A stretch of DNA of 64,000 bases from Chlorokybus atmophyticus (lineage: Eukaryota > Streptophyta > Chlorokybophyceae > Chlorokybales > Chlorokybaceae). A program made the position numbers and the translations under genes. Where the stretch lies: positions 1 through 64,000 of the forward strand of contig RHPI01003129.1 of assembly GCA_009103225.1 (NCBI GenBank). The letters are read 5' to 3'. Under the pieces are notes generated by a model that worked only from the letters and a program-made list of their open reading frames with translations, did no database searches and was not told the origin of the DNA. Below, piece by piece: positions 58,126 through 64,000 of this stretch. Each line of letters begins with the position of its first letter. Within the stretch, counting starts at the first letter, position 1.

Positions 58126-59548
58126 GCTCCAGAGCCATCCAGGACAAAGATAATAGCGTCAATGATCAATCTGCACACCGCACACCTCGCAATGGTAGCA
58201 GGGCCAGATGTCGTCTGCAGGTACTGGTGCGCGCACTCCGCATGGTAGAGGTGCATGCAGCTCACGCGGTGGGTCTGAAGATTAAGGAAGGCAATGACAC
58301 GGGCCGCGCTCTCATGCTGCTCAAAGAGCTTGTCGTGACAGATTGGGCACACTTCGTCCAGACACGCCTTCTGCACAGACTCGGAGCTATAGAGGTCTGA
58401 CGGGTGCCCCTGCATGCGCGGTGGTCATTTAGGGGTGCTTCTGTTGCACTGGAAGCATGGCGACGCTAGTGCAACAGATCAGGGTGACATACATGATGTG
58501 AATGCTGTTAACAGGCGCCTACCTCAAGTGGATGCTGCATTACAGCTAAGCACTGCAGCCGCAGGGCGCCAGGGTTGCCACGGGCTTGTGGCAGTCCGAC
58601 AAATTGTTGTCCACCGTCGGCATCATCATCGTCTCCAGCGGCCAGCAACAGCTGCTCAGTAGCATCGTAAAGAGCTTGCCGGCGGCGCCAGTTCTCCCAC
58701 ACCTGATCAAATTGTTAGCCTCTGCAGGAGGATGTCTGTCTAGCTCACTGCATGCACGAAAAGTTGATAAGCCATAGCTTCTACCTGCAGCGCTGCACGC
58801 GAGTACTTGTACACAGCCCAAGGAGTAGCAATGGCCGCCAAGGCAGGTGCCGCAGCGGGCATGAGGCAGCAGGCGCCGAATGCGATGGAGTACGAGACAG
58901 CACCGATGACCGCAGCATGGCTCGAGGCGCAGACAGTGTTGAAAACGGCGTCACCGGCAGACACCTGGCTTAGAGCAACGCCGTGCGCCTGGTCCAGTGC
59001 CACAATGCCACCAACCACGGCCGCGCAGCGCACGGCGGCGCCTTTCGCAAAGCCCAAGTTGCCATGATGGTGCTGTAAGTGACTTGGCCCGCCGTGCACG
59101 TGATCGCCGGTGGTGCCTGCAAGATGGTTATCGCCGAGTGTTGAGAGGCATGCATGGGGTACAGCAATCTGGTGTTAAGTGAGGCATAGCAGTTGCGGTG
59201 CTGGCAAGCGCTGACGCTCACCATGATGGTCGGCGTCAATGACAGCATCAGTATGGCTTGTGCTGTCGTGAGTCGCAGACGGATCATGGACAGGATGGCT
59301 GCTGTCGTGCTGGTTGTCGGCGAAAGCGTGATGCGCATCGTCTCGCGTTGCATCATGATGACCAATGCTTTGGTGTGCACCTAGCAGTATGCCAGGGGGT
59401 GATGATGTGCGTGGCATCAACCGCAACAGTAGCAATGCACCAGAGCGACGGCTATTGCCATCTGCAGTGATTGGACGGACTGGTTGAGACTTGCAATTGA
59501 CGGGCGACAGCACAAGCACGTGGGACGGGGGGGGGGGGGGGGGGGGGN

Positions 59549-59605
<57 letters not shown>

Positions 59606-59903
59606 TAACCTGCTAGTGTGCCGGAGGACTCAGGAGGGTTGCTGAGCATGAGGAAGTCCTGCGCCGCTGAAACGTCCACGTATAGCGGGTCCTGAGCGGC
59701 CAGAATGCAGAAGTAGACACCGCGGTCTGCATGCGCAATAGCCGGACAACCGGTGTCAGCAGCACGATGTTGCAAGTGTCAATGGCGCAACCAGATCACA
59801 TCATGCAAGGAAAGAAGAGAGCACATGCTCATGATAGGCGCAACGTGCACGCACCCAGCCACCAGACGCCGCTGAGGGCCCCCAGCGCTGCGACCACCGA
59901 CAT
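58104..59903 (-). CDS. His-rich RING-H2 protein A, putative E3 ubiquitin ligase (6 exons)
   Basis: Minus-strand exons 59903-59855, 59726-59610, 59461-59222, 59116-58785, 58702-58523, 58409-58104: 407 residues, TGA stop. The N-terminus MSVVAALGALSGVWWL is hydrophobic (anchor or short signal). Exon 3 carries a His/Asp/Ser-rich stretch (about residues 95-135: HHDATRDDAHH, HTDAVIDADHHG). Exon 4 holds a long Ala-rich hydrophobic region (about 185-225: AAVIGAVSYSIAFGACC..., APALAAIATPWAVYKY), likely membrane-embedded. The last exon is a RING-H2: Cys 327/330, Cys 357, His 359, His 362, Cys 365, Cys 382/385, that is C-x2-C...C-x-H-x2-H-x2-C...C-x2-C. RING-H2 domains recruit E2 enzymes; the His-rich part may bind metal (inference). 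Phases match the paralogue at 61.4-63.3 kb, which supports these boundaries. Confidence 0.75.
59527..59602. repeat. Poly-G tract, 76 bp, inside a RING-A intron
   Basis: All G except one N at 59548. It lies in the intron 59462-59609 between exons 2 and 3, so the transcript has a poly-C tract starting 8 nt after the 5' splice site. True length is uncertain, as homopolymers assemble badly. Confidence 0.9.
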
Positions 59904-61423
<1,520 letters not shown>

Positions 61424-61430
61424 NTGCCGT

Positions 61431-63299
61431 AGTGTTCTGGTGGCTGTGCTGACTGCGCTTGTTGGGTTAATATTGCCTTGGTTGCAGACAACGGGGTCTC
61501 TGCGCTGCTCCGGGCACACCGGGACTGCACCTTCTGGACTACCGCCGGTGTCGAGTACTATGTTGCGCACCACGGTTCGTATGCATGGTTTGTATACACG
61601 CTGGTGAGCGCGTGTGTTGCGATACTGACTGAGTGCCCATCACGACAGGCTACAACCATATGCCTTCCCTGAACCATGATCACGATGCCCACCAGCTTGG
61701 CGGTGGGCATCATGATGATACCCACCACGATCACGGTCACCTGTTGCATGATGACGCCCACCATGTGGATGGCCATGATGGCCATGACGGCAACACTCAC
61801 CACCATGACGTTGGCCATCATGACAATGCCAATCATGATCACGGTCACCTGTTGCACGATGACGCCCACCATGTGGATGGCCATGATGGCCACGTGCACG
61901 ACGTTGGCACTCACCACGATCACGACTTTGGCCACCATGACAATGCCCACCACGACCATGGTCACCTGGTGCACGACGCCCACCACGTGGATGGCCATTA
62001 CGATGGCGCTCATGCTGATCACGGTCCTCACCACGGCCCATCTGGTAAGAATTAGACTTTAGTCATTAAAGTACCAGCTGCGTGGTGATGTGCAAGCGCC
62101 CTCGCGCACGCCACTGAGCCGTGTGTTGCTGCGCAGCATGCGCAGTTTCCATGCTGGGACAGGCTGGACTGCGCGGAGCGCTGTATCATAGCGTGTTCAA
62201 AGGCGCTGACCAACTGCACGCCTACCGCTATGGAGAGGTTCGGTCACTCGCTTGTATCTGGTGGAATGTTGTATGCCATCCAGCTTCATGACCGAGCAAC
62301 CAACCTGCAGGTGACAGCGGGTCAGGCTGTTTTGTCCACAGCTGGTGCTGCTGTCAGGGGAGCGGCGTACACGGCGGCTACTGCCTGCACCGCATTGGGT
62401 GTGTGCACCCTTTTTCCCATTGTTGCGGCTCTCTTGGCTGCTGCAGGCGGATCCTTAGCTGCGATTAAGATCGCTGTGGGAGCTTGGCGATTGCACGACA
62501 GCATGTCCGCTCGCAAAGTTCGACATGCTCTTAGGCAACACGCAGCGGGTCGTCAACTCCCTGGCGAAGGAGTCATGGTATGCCACTAGTGTCTCTTGAC
62601 AGTGCATGATGTCCTATGTACGTATCACCATCGGTGCTTCATGTGCCAGCTGCGTTGGTAACCAAGCTACTCAGTCAACTGCATGCTCTCTCACTCGCTG
62701 ATACGGATGCATAAGGCCCGCACAAGGACACAGCGAACTCTCACACTCTTGCAGGCCGCAGGTGCAGACGACAAGCTGAAGGGCAAGGAGAAATCCAAAG
62801 ACCATGAGAAGAGGAAAGGGAAAGATAAAACCGGTACCAGCGCAGCGTCAGGGACTGATTTTGACGACAGTACCTGGGATTCATCGTATGACAGAGTCTT
62901 CATGTTTTTGGAAGACTGCCACCTGATCAAACAGGTAACCCAGGCCAGCTAGCGCGTGTGGTCATCGCATCCGCCGTGTGCTGCTCTTTACTCACACAGG
63001 GTCTGTCTGTGCAGGGCCAGTTTGACAACTCCTCTCTTCATGAGTCGCTGAGAGGAGCAGGTGAAGAGGCTGACAGCTGTCCCATCTGCAGTGAAGATAT
63101 CACGTCCGAGTCGTCCGAGCCGGTTGTTGTCTTCGTGAACGTGGTGACAGGCTTGTGCGGGCACTGCTACCACGCAGCATGTGCTGAGTTGGTCTTCATC
63201 GATATGCTGGAGAATCCTCGCAGGTTGCCGAACGGGCCTGAGTGCTGTGTCTGCCGCGAGCCAATCTTTGAGCTTGCCGTCTTGCCGGGATTGGCATAG
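61431..63299 (+). CDS. His-rich RING-H2 protein B, paralogue of A (5' end unresolved)
   Basis: In order: hydrophobic SVLVAVLTALVGLILPWL (61434-61490), a segment DNGVSALLRAHRDCTFW...SYAWFVYTL (61489-61603), a His/Asp-rich exon 61649-62044 with near-repeats of HLLHDDAHHVDGHDGH, an Ala-rich hydrophobic exon ending at 62577 (ATNLQVTAGQAVLSTAG...AAIKIAVGAW), a Lys-rich then acidic exon 62755-62934 (180 nt, same size as its counterpart in A), and the last exon 63015-63299. The RING-H2 is CPIC...CGHCYHAACA...CCVC, the same C-x2-C, C-x-H-x2-H-x2-C, C-x2-C spacing as A. Stop TAG. No start codon is visible after the CT tract, and the frame does not connect cleanly between 62044 and about 62230, so this copy may be frame-shifted or mis-assembled. 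Not a clean gene model. Confidence 0.6.
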
Positions 63300-64000
63300 G
63301 ATGAGCGCGAGTCACCTCAGCTCAAGCTCATGTACATTAGCATCCTAGGCTTTGTGTTGTGTTGGGCTCAACTTGATTTAGGTTGAGAGAAAGACAGCAT
63401 GTACCAGAGAATGGTTGTTGTAAATAGAAAGGAAGCCATGGCTTGTCGCAGCGCTGTAGCTATAGTGGTAAATACATTATTTTCCCTATCATAGTTGTTG
63501 GCCTGTTCGTGCCGGTGTGTGCTGCGTATGCGTTGGTAAGTTGTGTTTTAACTGTCATGTGTTGCGTGCTGTTCACCTTGTACGTTGCGAGTGTGTTTGT
63601 GTCTGTCTTTGGTTCACTAATGCTTCTTCGACGGTTTTTAGATATTGCATATAAAGTGATTTTATTGATGTGAAGGTCGGAAGCACCGCCTTGTTTAGCA
63701 TCATCAACATCTAGCTTGAATATAGCAATGTTCAAGTTGATACAAAGGACTTTTGTCTCTATCATTGTCATAACAAAACCGTTACTTCCCATGCGTCTTC
63801 ATGCTGAATAATTGAGTATCATCATGCATGTTGATAGTGCAAGCAACCGTGAATACTATAGCTATCAACATACATGTTGAAGTCATGTACATATCATACA
63901 CTTGACTTCCTGTCATCTGTACTTATGCAATGGTATACATGCTTGTGCTCCAGTGTGTAGCACACAAGCTGACTGGCAGCTCGCCACTTGCCCCAATAAT
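63300..64000. other. No supported gene
   Basis: A plus-strand hydrophobic frame at about 63465-63673 (FPIIVVGLFVPVCAAYALVSC...) may be chance or an exon; a possible donor (GTAAGTTG) follows TATGCGTTG at 63537. The last 300 bp are AT-rich. Confidence 0.4.

Noticed and set aside
61640-62041. Minus-strand frame opposite the His-rich exon (Gly/Arg/His-rich and Val-rich versions)
   Set aside because: Mirror translation of the repetitive CAC/GAT codons of the real plus-strand exon.

Overview
This window is the end of a eukaryotic nuclear chromosome. It opens with 83 bp of CCCTAA telomere repeat, its host genes carry many GT-AG introns, AATAAA-type signals follow the genes, and most of the rest is transposable-element sequence of eukaryotic type. 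TTAGGG-type telomeres occur in many lineages (opisthokonts, haptophytes, cryptophytes, stramenopiles and others), so I cannot name the organism. Nothing here looks bacterial or organellar, and there are no operons.

Layout. 1-2.2 kb: telomere and AT-rich subtelomere. 2.2-5.4 kb: nine-exon gene for a secreted protein built from four copies of a PKD-like two-exon cassette, with a dead fifth copy behind it. 5.5-8.4 kb: decayed Tigger-type (CENP-B/pogo) transposase and related repeats. 8.4-12.5 kb: short repeats, a near-perfect palindrome and a 208-bp gap. 12.5-17.0 kb: badly decayed minus-strand Ty3/gypsy element with a PHD-like segment after the integrase. 17.6-22.5 kb: several unrecognised small reading frames, most of them lying between two arrays of the same ~60-bp repeat in opposite orientation. 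22.68-27.54 kb: minus-strand LTR element (E1) with 957-bp LTRs and a 5-bp target duplication, but with integrase and most of gag deleted. 27.6-32.0 kb: a tRNA-like pol III promoter segment, hairpins, a second Tigger relic and an interstitial telomere repeat. 32.49-37.60 kb: full-length pogo/Tigger-like DNA transposon with TIRs and TA target duplication; its intron-containing transposase is broken by two TAG codons, an internal 289-bp triplication and a frameshift. 38.4-40.7 kb: five-exon gene for a secreted, partly coiled-coil protein of unknown family. 45.6-47.1 kb: remnant of a chromovirus 3' end with its LTR. 48.39-55.41 kb: young, apparently intact chromovirus (E2; LTRs differ at 3 of 526 positions), with gag and pol in one frame separated by a single TAG. 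56.8-63.3 kb: a head-to-head pair of paralogous genes for hydrophobic/His-rich RING-H2 proteins, with (TC)n tracts of 574 and 385 bp and a 76-bp poly-G tract in and around them.

The host genes are few: the PKD-like protein, the coiled-coil secreted protein and the RING-H2 pair. The first two have N-terminal signal peptides and probably act outside the cell; the RING pair are probably membrane-associated E3 ubiquitin ligases. The rest is a layered record of insertions. Exon boundaries were assigned by reading frame, splice consensus and, for the PKD gene and the RING pair, by comparison between internal copies or paralogues; none has transcript support here.
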